Shown: positions 7,190 through 14,668 of the stretch, piece by piece
Position numbering within the stretch: position 1 is the first letter of the stretch
Layout: every line of letters begins with the position of its first letter
From: Miltoncostaeales bacterium
Lineage (GTDB): Bacteria > Actinomycetota > Thermoleophilia > Miltoncostaeales > Miltoncostaeaceae
Length of the DNA: 27,161 nt
Assembly: GCA_030829765.1 (NCBI GenBank)
Contig: JAUROO010000102.1
Location: 1 to 27,161 of the forward strand
Direction of reading: 5' to 3'
The notes under the pieces: model-generated
What the model was told of the DNA's origin: nothing
Database searches by the model: none
Seen by the model: only the letters and a program-made list of their open reading frames with translations
Position numbers and translations under genes: made by a program

Positions 7190-7225
7190 TGAGATTCCCG
7201 TAAGCGGCCGCTCGGACACGCCTGC

Positions 7226-9865
7226 ATGAGCACGGAGTTGATCAACAAGGTCCTGCGCTTCGGCGAGGGGCGCGGGATGAAGCAGCGCATCCAGAGGGTG
7301 GAGCGCATCAACGCGCTGGAGCCCGGGATGCAGGATCTCTCCGACACCGGTCTGCGCGAACGCGCCGACTCGATCCGGGCGCGGTTGGCTGATGGCGCCA
7401 CCACCGACGAGGTGCTCGACGAGACCTTCGCCCTGGTGCGCGAGGCATCGTGGCGTACTCTCGGCATGCGCCACTACGACGTCCAGCTGGTGGGCGCGAT
7501 GGTGCTTGACGAGGGGCGCATCGCCGAGATGAAGACCGGTGAGGGCAAGACCCTCACGGCCACCGCCGCGGTGGCGCTGAACGCGCTCACCGGCAAGGGC
7601 GTGCACCTGGTGACGGTGAACGACTACCTGGCAGGGCGCGACGCCCAGTGGATGTCCCCCGTGTACGAGGCCCTCGGCCTGAGCGTGGGCGTGATCGGCT
7701 CGATGATGCCCGAGGACCAGCGCCGGCAGGCCTACGCCGCCGACATCACCTACGGCACCAACTCCGAGTTCGGGTTCGACTACCTGCGCGACAACATGGC
7801 TGTGCGATTGGACGACTGCGTGCAGCGCGGCCACTCCTTCTGCATCGTGGACGAGGTCGACTCCATCCTCATCGACGAGGCCCGCACCCCGCTGATCATC
7901 TCGGGCGTTCCCGAGGCTGCCGCCGACACCTACTACCGGTTTGCCCGCATCGTGCCCACGCTGAAGAAGGGCGACGACTACGAGGTGGACGAGAAGCATC
8001 GCACCGTGGCGCCGCTGGAGAGCGGGGTCGAGAAGGTGGAGCGGGCGCTGGGTATCGAGCACCTGTACCTCGACGTCCACGGGCAGCTGGTGAACCACTT
8101 CATCCAGGCACTCAAGGCGGAGTCGCTCTTCCGCAAGGACAAGGAGTACATCGTCCGCGACGGCGAGGTGCTCATCGTGGATGAGTTCACCGGCCGCGTG
8201 CTGGAGGGGCGGCGCTACTCCGAGGGGCTGCACCAGGCCATCGAGGCCAAGGAGGGCCTGAAGATCCGCGAGGAGAACCAGACCCTCGCCACGATCACCC
8301 TGCAGAACTACTTCCGCATGTACGACAAGTTGTCGGGCATGACCGGAACTGCCTCCACCGAGGCCAACGAGTTCCACAAGATCTACGAGACCGACGTCGT
8401 CAGCGTGCCCACGCACCGGCCGATGGTCCGCGATGACCAGAACGACCTGATCTTCAAGACCAAGGACGCCAAGTTCAACGCGGTCATCGAGAGCATCAAG
8501 GAGGCGCACGACCTCGGGCAGCCGGTGCTGGTGGGCACCATCAGCGTCGAGGTGTCCGAGATGCTGTCGGGCATGCTGGAGCGCAGGGGCATCCCGCACA
8601 GCGTGCTGAACGCCAAGCAGCACGCGCAGGAGGCAGAGGTCATCGCGCGTGCCGGCGAGCGGGGGTCGGTCACGATCGCCACCAACATGGCCGGTCGCGG
8701 CGTGGACATCAAGCTGGGCGAGGGCGTGCCCGACGTGGGCGGCCTGTTCGTGATCGGCACCGAGCGCCACGAGAGCCGCCGCATCGACAACCAGCTGCGC
8801 GGGCGCTCAGGGCGCCAGGGCGACCCCGGCCGCACGCTGTTCTTCCTCTCGGCCGAGGACGACCTGATCCGCATCTTCTCCGGCGACCGCATGTACAAGG
8901 TGCTGGACCGCCTGGGACCGGGGGACGACCTTCCGCTCGACTCGAAGATGCTCACCAAGACGGTCGAGGGCGCCCAGAAGAAGGTGGAGGAATACAACTT
9001 CAACATCCGCAAGCGGGTGCTGGAGTACGACGACGTGCTGAACAAGCAGCGTGAGGTCGTGTACGCCGAGCGCCGGCAGGTGCTGGAGGGAGCCGACCTG
9101 TCCGACCGCGCCCGCGACTGGATCGCCGAGGTGCTGGTGGAGACGGTGGACCGCTACGAGGACGAGGACGCCTCGGTGGCCGACTGGGACCTGGATGGCA
9201 TGTTCGCCGAGGTGGCGCAGCTGTACCCGATGTCCTTCGGCGTCGACGACGTGCGGCACGACTCGCTCACCCGCGAGGAACTGCTCGACCGCCTTGAGGA
9301 CGACGCCATGGATGCCTACGACCGGCGCGAATCGGAGATGGGCGCCGACATGGTGCGCGACCTGGAGCGCTGGGTTCTGCTGCAGCTGATCGACGTCGAC
9401 TGGCGCGAGCACCTGCTGAACATGGACTACCTGCGCGAGGGCATCCACCTCCGCGCCCTGGGGCAGAAGGACCCGCTGTCGGAGTACCGCCTCGAGGGCC
9501 ATCAGATGTTCGACGAGATGATGGAGAACGTCACCCGCGAGTTCGTGCGCTACATGTTCCACGTGGAGCTTGAGGCGCCGCCGGATCCCGTCGAGGCGCA
9601 GCCGGTGGACGGCGTCACCTATACCTCGCAGGACGACCCGGTGCAGGGCTTTGCAGGCCTCGCCGACGGCTCCGTGGAGTCGCCGGACGAGGTGGCGTTC
9701 GAGGCCACCGAGCCCGCGCACTATGCGGAGGACGACGCCACGCAGGCACCGCTGCCGGGCGTGGTCGAGACCGTGGTGCTCGACGACGAGGACCGCGTGG
9801 GGCGCAACGACCCGTGTCCGTGCGGATCGGGCAAGAAGTACAAGAAGTGCTGCGGCGCCTCCTGA
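7226..9865 (+). CDS. secA: Preprotein translocase ATPase SecA
   Basis: 879 aa, normal for a housekeeping SecA1. It is the ATP-driven motor that pushes preproteins through SecYEG. Seen: Walker A MKTGEGKTLTA with K108, VNDYLAGRDAQWM, YGTNSEFGFDYLRDNM, the DEVD Walker B region in FCIVDEVDSILIDEARTPLIISG, TGMTGTASTEANEF, TNMAGRGVDIKLG and QLRGRSGRQGDPG. The C-terminal 23 residues contain the zinc-binding SEC-C motif CPCGSGKKYKKCCG, used for SecB or ribosome contact. prfB follows only 16 bases after the stop. Confidence 0.98.
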   Translation: MSTELINKVLRFGEGRGMKQRIQRVERINALEPGMQDLSDTGLRERADSIRARLADGATTDEVLDETFALVREASWRTLGMRHYDVQLVGAMVLDEGRIAEMKTGEGKTLTATAAVALNALTGKGVHLVTVNDYLAGRDAQWMSPVYEALGLSVGVIGSMMPEDQRRQAYAADITYGTNSEFGFDYLRDNMAVRLDDCVQRGHSFCIVDEVDSILIDEARTPLIISGVPEAAADTYYRFARIVPTLKKGDDYEVDEKHRTVAPLESGVEKVERALGIEHLYLDVHGQLVNHFIQALKAESLFRKDKEYIVRDGEVLIVDEFTGRVLEGRRYSEGLHQAIEAKEGLKIREENQTLATITLQNYFRMYDKLSGMTGTASTEANEFHKIYETDVVSVPTHRPMVRDDQNDLIFKTKDAKFNAVIESIKEAHDLGQPVLVGTISVEVSEMLSGMLERRGIPHSVLNAKQHAQEAEVIARAGERGSVTIATNMAGRGVDIKLGEGVPDVGGLFVIGTERHESRRIDNQLRGRSGRQGDPGRTLFFLSAEDDLIRIFSGDRMYKVLDRLGPGDDLPLDSKMLTKTVEGAQKKVEEYNFNIRKRVLEYDDVLNKQREVVYAERRQVLEGADLSDRARDWIAEVLVETVDRYEDEDASVADWDLDGMFAEVAQLYPMSFGVDDVRHDSLTREELLDRLEDDAMDAYDRRESEMGADMVRDLERWVLLQLIDVDWREHLLNMDYLREGIHLRALGQKDPLSEYRLEGHQMFDEMMENVTREFVRYMFHVELEAPPDPVEAQPVDGVTYTSQDDPVQGFAGLADGSVESPDEVAFEATEPAHYAEDDATQAPLPGVVETVVLDDEDRVGRNDPCPCGSGKKYKKCCGAS

Positions 9866-9881
9866 CCCCGTCGCGACGCCG

Positions 9882-11024
9882 ATGACCGACCCGGACGAAC
9901 TGGCGCAGCAGGCCGGCAGGCTTGCCGAGCGCGTGGAGTTGCTGGGCGCCTACCTCGACCCCGACGCCCTGGCGGCCCGCATCGCCGAACTCGAGCAGCA
10001 GATGGGTGCGGCCGACTTCTGGGACGACCAGGACCGGGCGGCGCGGGTATCGGCGGAGCACGCCCGGAATACCGGCAGGCTGGACGAGTACCGGTCGCTT
10101 GCCTCGGATGTGGGCGACCTGTCGGAGCTTGCGGCGATGGCCCGCGAGGAGGAGCGCGCGGGCACGCTCACCGAGGAGTTCACCGGCGAGATCGACGACG
10201 GCCTGTCCCGCGCGGAGGACCGCCTGTTCGTGCTGGAGGAGTCGCGGCTGTTCGGTGGCGAGCACGACGCCGGTGACGCGGTGGTCACGATCCAGTCGGG
10301 CGAGGGCGGCACCGATGCCCAGGACTGGGCCGAGATGCTGCTGCGCATGTACCTGCGCTGGGCGGAGTCGCGCGGGTTCACCGCCACGGTGCAGGACCGC
10401 CAGGACGGTCAGGAGGCCGGGATCAAGAGCGCCACCTTCACGCTTGCCGGGGCCAACGCCTACGGGCTCATGTCCGCCGAGCGCGGCGTGCACCGGCTGG
10501 TGCGCCTGTCGCCATTCGACTCGGCCAACCGCCGCCAGACCTCATTCGCCGCCGTGCAGGTGGCTCCGCTCGTGGCCGACGAGGCCGAGGTGGACATCGA
10601 CGACAAGGACATCCGCGTGGATACCTACCGGGCCAGCGGCGCCGGCGGGCAGCACGTGAACAAGACCGATTCCGCCGTGCGCCTCACGCACATCCCCACG
10701 GGCGTCGTGGTGCAGTGCCAGAACGAGCGCTCGCAGACGCAGAACCGCGCCACGGCGATGAGCCTGTTGCGCGCCCGCCTGCTGGAGCTGGAGATCCAGC
10801 GGCGCGAGGAGGAGGCAGCCCGCGAGCGCGGGGAGACGATGACCATCGGGTTCGGCAGCCAGATCCGCTCGTATGTGATCCACCCGTACTCGATGGTGAA
10901 GGACCTGCGCACCGGGCACGAGAGCGGCAACACCCAGGCGGTGTTCGACGGGGCGCTTGATCCCTTCATGCGCGCCGAGCTCGAGCGTCGCGCCAAGGGG
11001 CTGGCCGTGGTGGGAGACGACTGA
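9882..11024 (+). CDS. prfB: Peptide chain release factor 2
   Basis: 380 aa from ATG 9882, 16 bases after secA. RF2 reads UGA and UAA stop codons. The codon-recognition tripeptide SPF is at residues 210-212 (VRLSPFDSANRRQTSFAAV), and the hydrolysis motif GGQ at 255-257 in ASGAGGQHVNKTDSAVRLTH. SPF rather than PxT marks it as RF2, not RF1. The reading frame is continuous, so there is no programmed +1 frameshift near codon 25 as in Escherichia coli. The open frame extends upstream inside secA, but that part is a shadow. Its stop overlaps the next gene (TGATG), so the two are coupled. Confidence 0.97.
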   Translation: MTDPDELAQQAGRLAERVELLGAYLDPDALAARIAELEQQMGAADFWDDQDRAARVSAEHARNTGRLDEYRSLASDVGDLSELAAMAREEERAGTLTEEFTGEIDDGLSRAEDRLFVLEESRLFGGEHDAGDAVVTIQSGEGGTDAQDWAEMLLRMYLRWAESRGFTATVQDRQDGQEAGIKSATFTLAGANAYGLMSAERGVHRLVRLSPFDSANRRQTSFAAVQVAPLVADEAEVDIDDKDIRVDTYRASGAGGQHVNKTDSAVRLTHIPTGVVVQCQNERSQTQNRATAMSLLRARLLELEIQRREEEAARERGETMTIGFGSQIRSYVIHPYSMVKDLRTGHESGNTQAVFDGALDPFMRAELERRAKGLAVVGDD

Positions 11025-11530
11025 TGGCACGCGCGCTCGTGGTGGTGGGTTCGCGCCACGGCGGCACGCGGGAGATGGGGGAGTGGGTGGCCGACGGCCT
11101 GCGCGCCGGCGGAGTGGACGTCGATCTGTTCGACGCCGACGAGGCGCCGTCACCGGAGGGCTACGACGCCGCCGTGGTGGGCGGGGCGGTCTACGCCGCC
11201 AGGTGGGTGGAGAACGTGCGCGAGTGGACCCGGGCACATCAGGAAGCCCTGCGGGCGATGTCATGCTGGATCTTCTCGAGCGGCCCGGTGTCGGGTCCGC
11301 CGTTCCCCAGTGACGAGGAGTCGGTCCAGTACGGACGCCTTCTGGAGTGGACATCGGCCCGCGAGCACCGGTGCTTCCCCGGTCGCATCGAGCGCCTGGG
11401 CCTGCGCCCGCGCGAGAAGGCCATGGTCATCACCCTGCGGGTGAAGGACTGCGACTACCGCCCGCGCGAGGAGATCACCGCCTGGGCGACGTCGATCGCC
11501 GCCGCGGTGAACGGGGCCCCTCCCGCCTGA
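11024..11530 (+). CDS. Flavodoxin-domain protein, HemG/protoporphyrinogen-oxidase-like
   Basis: 168 aa. The first 15 residues ALVVVGSRHGGTREMGEWV form a flavodoxin-type FMN-binding loop after strand 1, and YDAAVVGGAVYAARWVENVREW matches the second strand and the GS(A/V)xY-type loop found in menaquinone-dependent protoporphyrinogen oxidase (HemG) and related flavodoxins. The segment CWIFSSGPVSGPPFP is also typical of that group. It probably carries electrons using FMN in the cytosol; the partner cannot be named from context, as no haem biosynthesis gene is adjacent. ATG 11024 overlaps the prfB stop by one base. Confidence 0.72.
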   Translation: MARALVVVGSRHGGTREMGEWVADGLRAGGVDVDLFDADEAPSPEGYDAAVVGGAVYAARWVENVREWTRAHQEALRAMSCWIFSSGPVSGPPFPSDEESVQYGRLLEWTSAREHRCFPGRIERLGLRPREKAMVITLRVKDCDYRPREEITAWATSIAAAVNGAPPA

Positions 11531-11669
11531 CACGGGGGGTACCGGGCCGGCGGGCCGCGCCTTCGTGCAAGTGGCGTTGCACGTGGATGGTGACGGCGGA
11601 AGGGTGCCGGGGTGGGGTGGCGAAACCCCAGCCGGTAACGAGGATCACGATCCGACTTGGAGTTGCGAG
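11531..11669 (+). promoter_or_regulatory. ftsE leader region with two hairpins
   Basis: This 139-bp gap holds a perfect 7-bp hairpin CGTGCAA-GTGGCG-TTGCACG (11564-11583) and, further on, a GC-rich stretch around 11605-11640 where GGGGT and ACCCC can pair around GGCGAA, flanked by GCCGG and CCGG. A Shine-Dalgarno-like TTGGAG (11657-11662) lies 7 nt before the ftsE ATG. No clean TANNNT element was found. It may be a structured 5' leader or a 3' terminator for the flavodoxin gene; no known riboswitch motif was recognised. Confidence 0.4.
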
Positions 11670-12533
11670 ATGAGCGACGGCCCCGACAGCGGCCGGCCTG
11701 CATTCACGCTGGTCGAGGTGCCCCAGGCGACTGAGGACCCCGCGCAGGACGACATGGCCGCGCTGTTCAGCGCTCCCGTGCAGGACGGCACCCGCCGCAA
11801 GGGCGACATCTTCCGCCCGGGGCCCGGACCGATGGTCGAGTTCCGGGGGGTCACCAAGACCTACCAGGGCAACTCGCGCGGCCTCGACGACGTGTCGCTG
11901 CGCATCGGCACCGGCGAGTTCGTCTTCCTGGTGGGACCGTCCGGCTCGGGCAAGTCCACCTTCATCCGGCTCATCATCCGCGAACTGCGCCCCACGGAGG
12001 GCTCGGTGATCGTGGGCGGCCGCGAGCTGGGCGAGTTGCGCCGCGGCAAGGTGCCGTACCTGCGCCGTGCCATCGGCTGCGTGTTCCAGGACTTCCGCCT
12101 GCTGCCCGACCGCACCGCCGCGGAGAACGTGGCCTACGCCCTGCAGGTGACCGGCCACAAGAAGGCCGAGGTGCGCCGGCGCGTCCCCGAGATCCTCTCC
12201 CTCGTAGGGCTCGACGGGAAGTACGACCGCCTGCCGCGCGAGCTCTCGGGTGGCGAGCAGCAGCGCGTGTCCATCGCGCGGGCGCTCGTGAACCACCCGC
12301 GCCTGCTGATCGCCGACGAGCCCACGGGCAACCTCGACCCCGAGACCTCGCTGGGCATCATGGACCTGCTCCTTCGCATCAACCGCACGGGCACCACCGT
12401 GCTGGTGGCCACGCACGACCGCCACACCGTCGACCGCATGCAGATGCGCGTCATCGCCCTGCAGGAGGGGCGCGTCGTGCGCGATGAGGAGTCGTCCGGG
12501 TATCACGACCGCACGGGGGAGGTCCCGGCATGA
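11670..12533 (+). CDS. ftsE: Cell division ATP-binding protein FtsE, N-terminally extended
   Basis: 287 aa from ATG 11670. FtsE is the cytosolic ABC ATPase that, with FtsX, controls peptidoglycan hydrolases at division. The canonical FtsE begins at internal M55 (MVEFRGVTKTYQGN). Walker A GPSGSGKST is at 89-97, the Q-loop in CVFQDFRLLPDRTAAENVAY, the ABC signature LSGGEQQRVSIARAL from 192, Walker B LLIADEPTGNLDPE from 212, and the H-loop ATHDRHTVD. The 54-residue leader is acidic and proline-rich, and is preferred because TTGGAG precedes ATG 11670 whereas the internal ATG 11832 has no ribosome site. The stop overlaps ftsX by ATGA. Confidence 0.95.
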   Translation: MSDGPDSGRPAFTLVEVPQATEDPAQDDMAALFSAPVQDGTRRKGDIFRPGPGPMVEFRGVTKTYQGNSRGLDDVSLRIGTGEFVFLVGPSGSGKSTFIRLIIRELRPTEGSVIVGGRELGELRRGKVPYLRRAIGCVFQDFRLLPDRTAAENVAYALQVTGHKKAEVRRRVPEILSLVGLDGKYDRLPRELSGGEQQRVSIARALVNHPRLLIADEPTGNLDPETSLGIMDLLLRINRTGTTVLVATHDRHTVDRMQMRVIALQEGRVVRDEESSGYHDRTGEVPA

Positions 12534-13432
12534 GGATCGGCATGTTCTTCCGCGAGGCGCTTCGCAGCATCCGCGCGAACGCCGCCATCTCGGTGGCGGC
12601 CACCGTCACCGCGCTCATCGCCGTGTTCATCCTCGGCGCCTTCATTCCGTCGTTCATGTACGTGCGCTCGGCGGTGGATTCCCAGAAGGCCAAGGTGGAC
12701 GTGGACGTCTACATCGCCGATACCGCCAGCGTTGCCCAGGTCAACTCCCTGCGCGACAGGCTGAACGGCCTGCGCACCGATGGCACGGTGGCCGAGGTCA
12801 CCTACGTGTCGAAGGAGGACGCCCTGCGCATCATGCGCGAGCGCCTGCGCGACCCGTCGGTGCTGGATGAGCTTCCCAGCAACCCGCTGCCCGCCAAGTT
12901 CAACGTGCGTCCCACCGACGCCGAGAACGCGGACGTGATCGTGGCCGCGGTGAAGGACGATCCGGCGCTCGACCCCACGGAGGGCATCGTGTATCCGGAG
13001 AGCACGGCCGACCGCCTGCTGACCGCGGCCAAGTTCGTCCAGTGGGCCGGGTTCGTGCTGATCGGCATCCTGCTGCTCGCGGCCGTGCTGCTGATCGGCA
13101 ACACCATCCGGCTGTCCATCTTCGCGCGCCGCCGGGAGGTCGAGGTGATGCGCTTGGTGGGCGCCACCAACTGGTTCATCCGGTGGCCCTTCATGATCGA
13201 GGGCGTGATCTGCGGCCTGGTGGGCGCCGTTGTGGCCGTCGGCATGCTGTGGGGCATCAAGGTGGGAGTGGTGGACGCCTGGGCGGCGGGGGCCGATAGC
13301 GCCCTCACCAAGACCGGGTCGGCTGCGGGCACCATCGCCTTCCCGATGCTCACTCTGGTGCTGGTGGGCGCGGGCGCGCTGCTCGGCGCCATCGGCAGCG
13401 GCATCACCCTGCGGCGCTTCCTGAAGGTCTGA
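12530..13432 (+). CDS. ftsX: Cell division protein FtsX (ABC permease)
   Basis: 300 aa, standard length. Topology: a short cytosolic N-terminus (MRIGMFFREALRSIRANA), TM1 (AAISVAATVTALIAVFILGAF), an extracellular domain of about 140 residues that relays to cell-wall hydrolases or their activators, then three C-terminal TM helices (FVQWAGFVLIGILLLAAVLL, the helix around GVICGLVGAVVAVGML, and FPMLTLVLVGAGALLGAIGS). The cytosolic loop RLSIFARRREVEVMRLVGATNWFIRWPFMIEG is the typical FtsX/MacB coupling motif. The ATGA overlap with ftsE means coupled translation of the ABC pair. A NlpC/P60 or PcsB-type partner is not in the window; the nearby S41 protease is a candidate functional neighbour only. 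Confidence 0.96.
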   Translation: MRIGMFFREALRSIRANAAISVAATVTALIAVFILGAFIPSFMYVRSAVDSQKAKVDVDVYIADTASVAQVNSLRDRLNGLRTDGTVAEVTYVSKEDALRIMRERLRDPSVLDELPSNPLPAKFNVRPTDAENADVIVAAVKDDPALDPTEGIVYPESTADRLLTAAKFVQWAGFVLIGILLLAAVLLIGNTIRLSIFARRREVEVMRLVGATNWFIRWPFMIEGVICGLVGAVVAVGMLWGIKVGVVDAWAAGADSALTKTGSAAGTIAFPMLTLVLVGAGALLGAIGSGITLRRFLKV

Positions 13433-13440
13433 CCTGTTCC

Positions 13441-13472
13441 CGTGCGGCGGGCCCCCGGGGGTCCGCCGCACG
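13441..13472 (+). terminator. Long perfect hairpin after ftsX
   Basis: A 32-bp inverted repeat: CGTGCGGCGG (13441-13450) pairs with CCGCCGCACG (13463-13472), and the centre GCCCCCGGGGGT continues the pairing with one G-U. It starts 8 bases after the ftsX stop and ends 7 bases before the -10 element of the next gene, so it occupies the -35 area of that promoter. Probably an ftsEX terminator; it lacks a T-tract. Confidence 0.6.
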
Positions 13473-13479
13473 CGGGTCG

Positions 13480-13485
13480 TAACAT
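13480..13485 (+). promoter_or_regulatory. -10 element for leaderless S41 peptidase gene
   Basis: TAACAT is followed by exactly six bases and then GTG 13492. Initiation about 7 nt after the -10 would place +1 at the start codon, giving a leaderless mRNA. No Shine-Dalgarno is present. Confidence 0.55.
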
Positions 13486-13491
13486 CGGGGC

Positions 13492-14664
13492 GTGCCGCCA
13501 CCGCCCCGTTCACGCCGTGTCGCCATTGCGACAGGCGCACTCGCGCTCGTCATCGCGGTGTTCCTGCTGGGCGCGCTGGCCGGCGGGCCGGTGCTCGACC
13601 GCATCCTGCCCTCGCGGGCCTCGCTGCCCGACCAGGTGACCGGGGCCATCGTCGACCGCTTCGAGGACCCGGTGGATCGTGCCGAGCTCGAGCGAGCGGG
13701 CGCCAAGGCCATCGCCGGGGCTGTCGGCGATCGCTGGACCACGTACTTCACGCCCGAGGAGTGGGCCGCAATCCAGCGCTCCACCGCTGGTGAGTACACG
13801 GGTATCGGCGTGACCGTGCAGTTCGGGGACGACGCCCTGCAGGTGGAGCAGGTCTACCCGGGCAGTCCGGCGGCGCGGGCGGGTATCGCGGCGGGCGACG
13901 CCATCGTGTCGGTCGCTGGCGTGCCGGTGTCCCGCAGGGGGCCGGAGAAGAGCCGCGACGCCATCCTGGGCAGGGACGGCACCGACGTGCGCCTGCGCGT
14001 GCGGGCCCCGTCGGGCGCGCTCCGCACCGTCACGGTCACGCGCGGTGATGTGACGGTGCCCATGGTGGAGGCCCGCATGGTCTCCGGGCCCGGTGGCGCG
14101 AAGGTGGGATACATCGAACTGGCGCGCTTCGAGTCGGGGGCCGGTGAGCGCGTGCGCTATGAGGCCGGGCGCCTGCTCCGGCAGGGTGCTCAGGCGATCG
14201 TGCTCGACCTGCGCGGCGATCCCGGTGGGCTGCTGGACGAGGCCGTGGCCGTTGCCGGGGCGTTCCTGCAGCCGGGCCAGGTGGTGGTCACCACCAGCGG
14301 TCGCACTTCGCCCGCCCGCGAGCGGCGCGCGGAGGGCGATCCCATCCCCGCAGGCACCCCCGTGGCGGTCATCGTGGATAAGGGCAGCGCCAGCTCATCG
14401 GAGATCGTCGCCGGTGCCCTGAAGGATCACGGACGGGCGGTGGTGGTGGGGCAGCGGACGTTCGGCAAGTCGAAGGTGCAGGTGACGCAGGCAACCGGGG
14501 ACGGCGGGGCGGTGCGGGTGACCATCGCCGGGTACCTCACGCCCAAGGGCACCGATATCGGTGACGGCGGCGTACGTCCGCAGGTGCGCTCCATTGACGA
14601 CCCCGCCACCGAGGCCGATGAGGCCCTGGATGCCGCGATCGCCGCGGCCCTGGATCGGCGGTAG
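13492..14664 (+). CDS. S41-family C-terminal processing peptidase
   Basis: 390 aa, extracytoplasmic serine protease of the Tsp/CtpA type, anchored by one N-terminal helix (VAIATGALALVIAVFLLGALAG). A PDZ domain (about 95-185) follows, with TGIGVTVQFGDD and GSPAARAGIAAGDAIVSVAGVPV. The protease core has VGYIELARFESG, IVLDLRGDPGGLLDEAVAVA and VAVIVDKGSASSSEIVAGALKD, then GQRTFGKSKVQ. The Ser301-Asp312-Lys326 spacing equals Ser430-Asp441-Lys455 of E. coli Tsp, so the Ser/Lys dyad appears intact. It follows ftsEX after a terminator-like hairpin and has its own promoter with no leader. The usual ctpA neighbour of ftsX in Gram-positives fits. Substrates are unknown. Confidence 0.93.
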   Translation: MPPPPRSRRVAIATGALALVIAVFLLGALAGGPVLDRILPSRASLPDQVTGAIVDRFEDPVDRAELERAGAKAIAGAVGDRWTTYFTPEEWAAIQRSTAGEYTGIGVTVQFGDDALQVEQVYPGSPAARAGIAAGDAIVSVAGVPVSRRGPEKSRDAILGRDGTDVRLRVRAPSGALRTVTVTRGDVTVPMVEARMVSGPGGAKVGYIELARFESGAGERVRYEAGRLLRQGAQAIVLDLRGDPGGLLDEAVAVAGAFLQPGQVVVTTSGRTSPARERRAEGDPIPAGTPVAVIVDKGSASSSEIVAGALKDHGRAVVVGQRTFGKSKVQVTQATGDGGAVRVTIAGYLTPKGTDIGDGGVRPQVRSIDDPATEADEALDAAIAAALDRR

Positions 14665-14668
14665 GCCG

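Noticed and set aside
7109..8770. Minus-strand ORF of 553 aa opposite secA
   Set aside because: His/Val/Leu-rich antisense shadow of secA codons with no family features.
9882..9990. Programmed +1 frameshift in prfB
   Set aside because: The reading frame is continuous through the usual frameshift region, with no internal stop.
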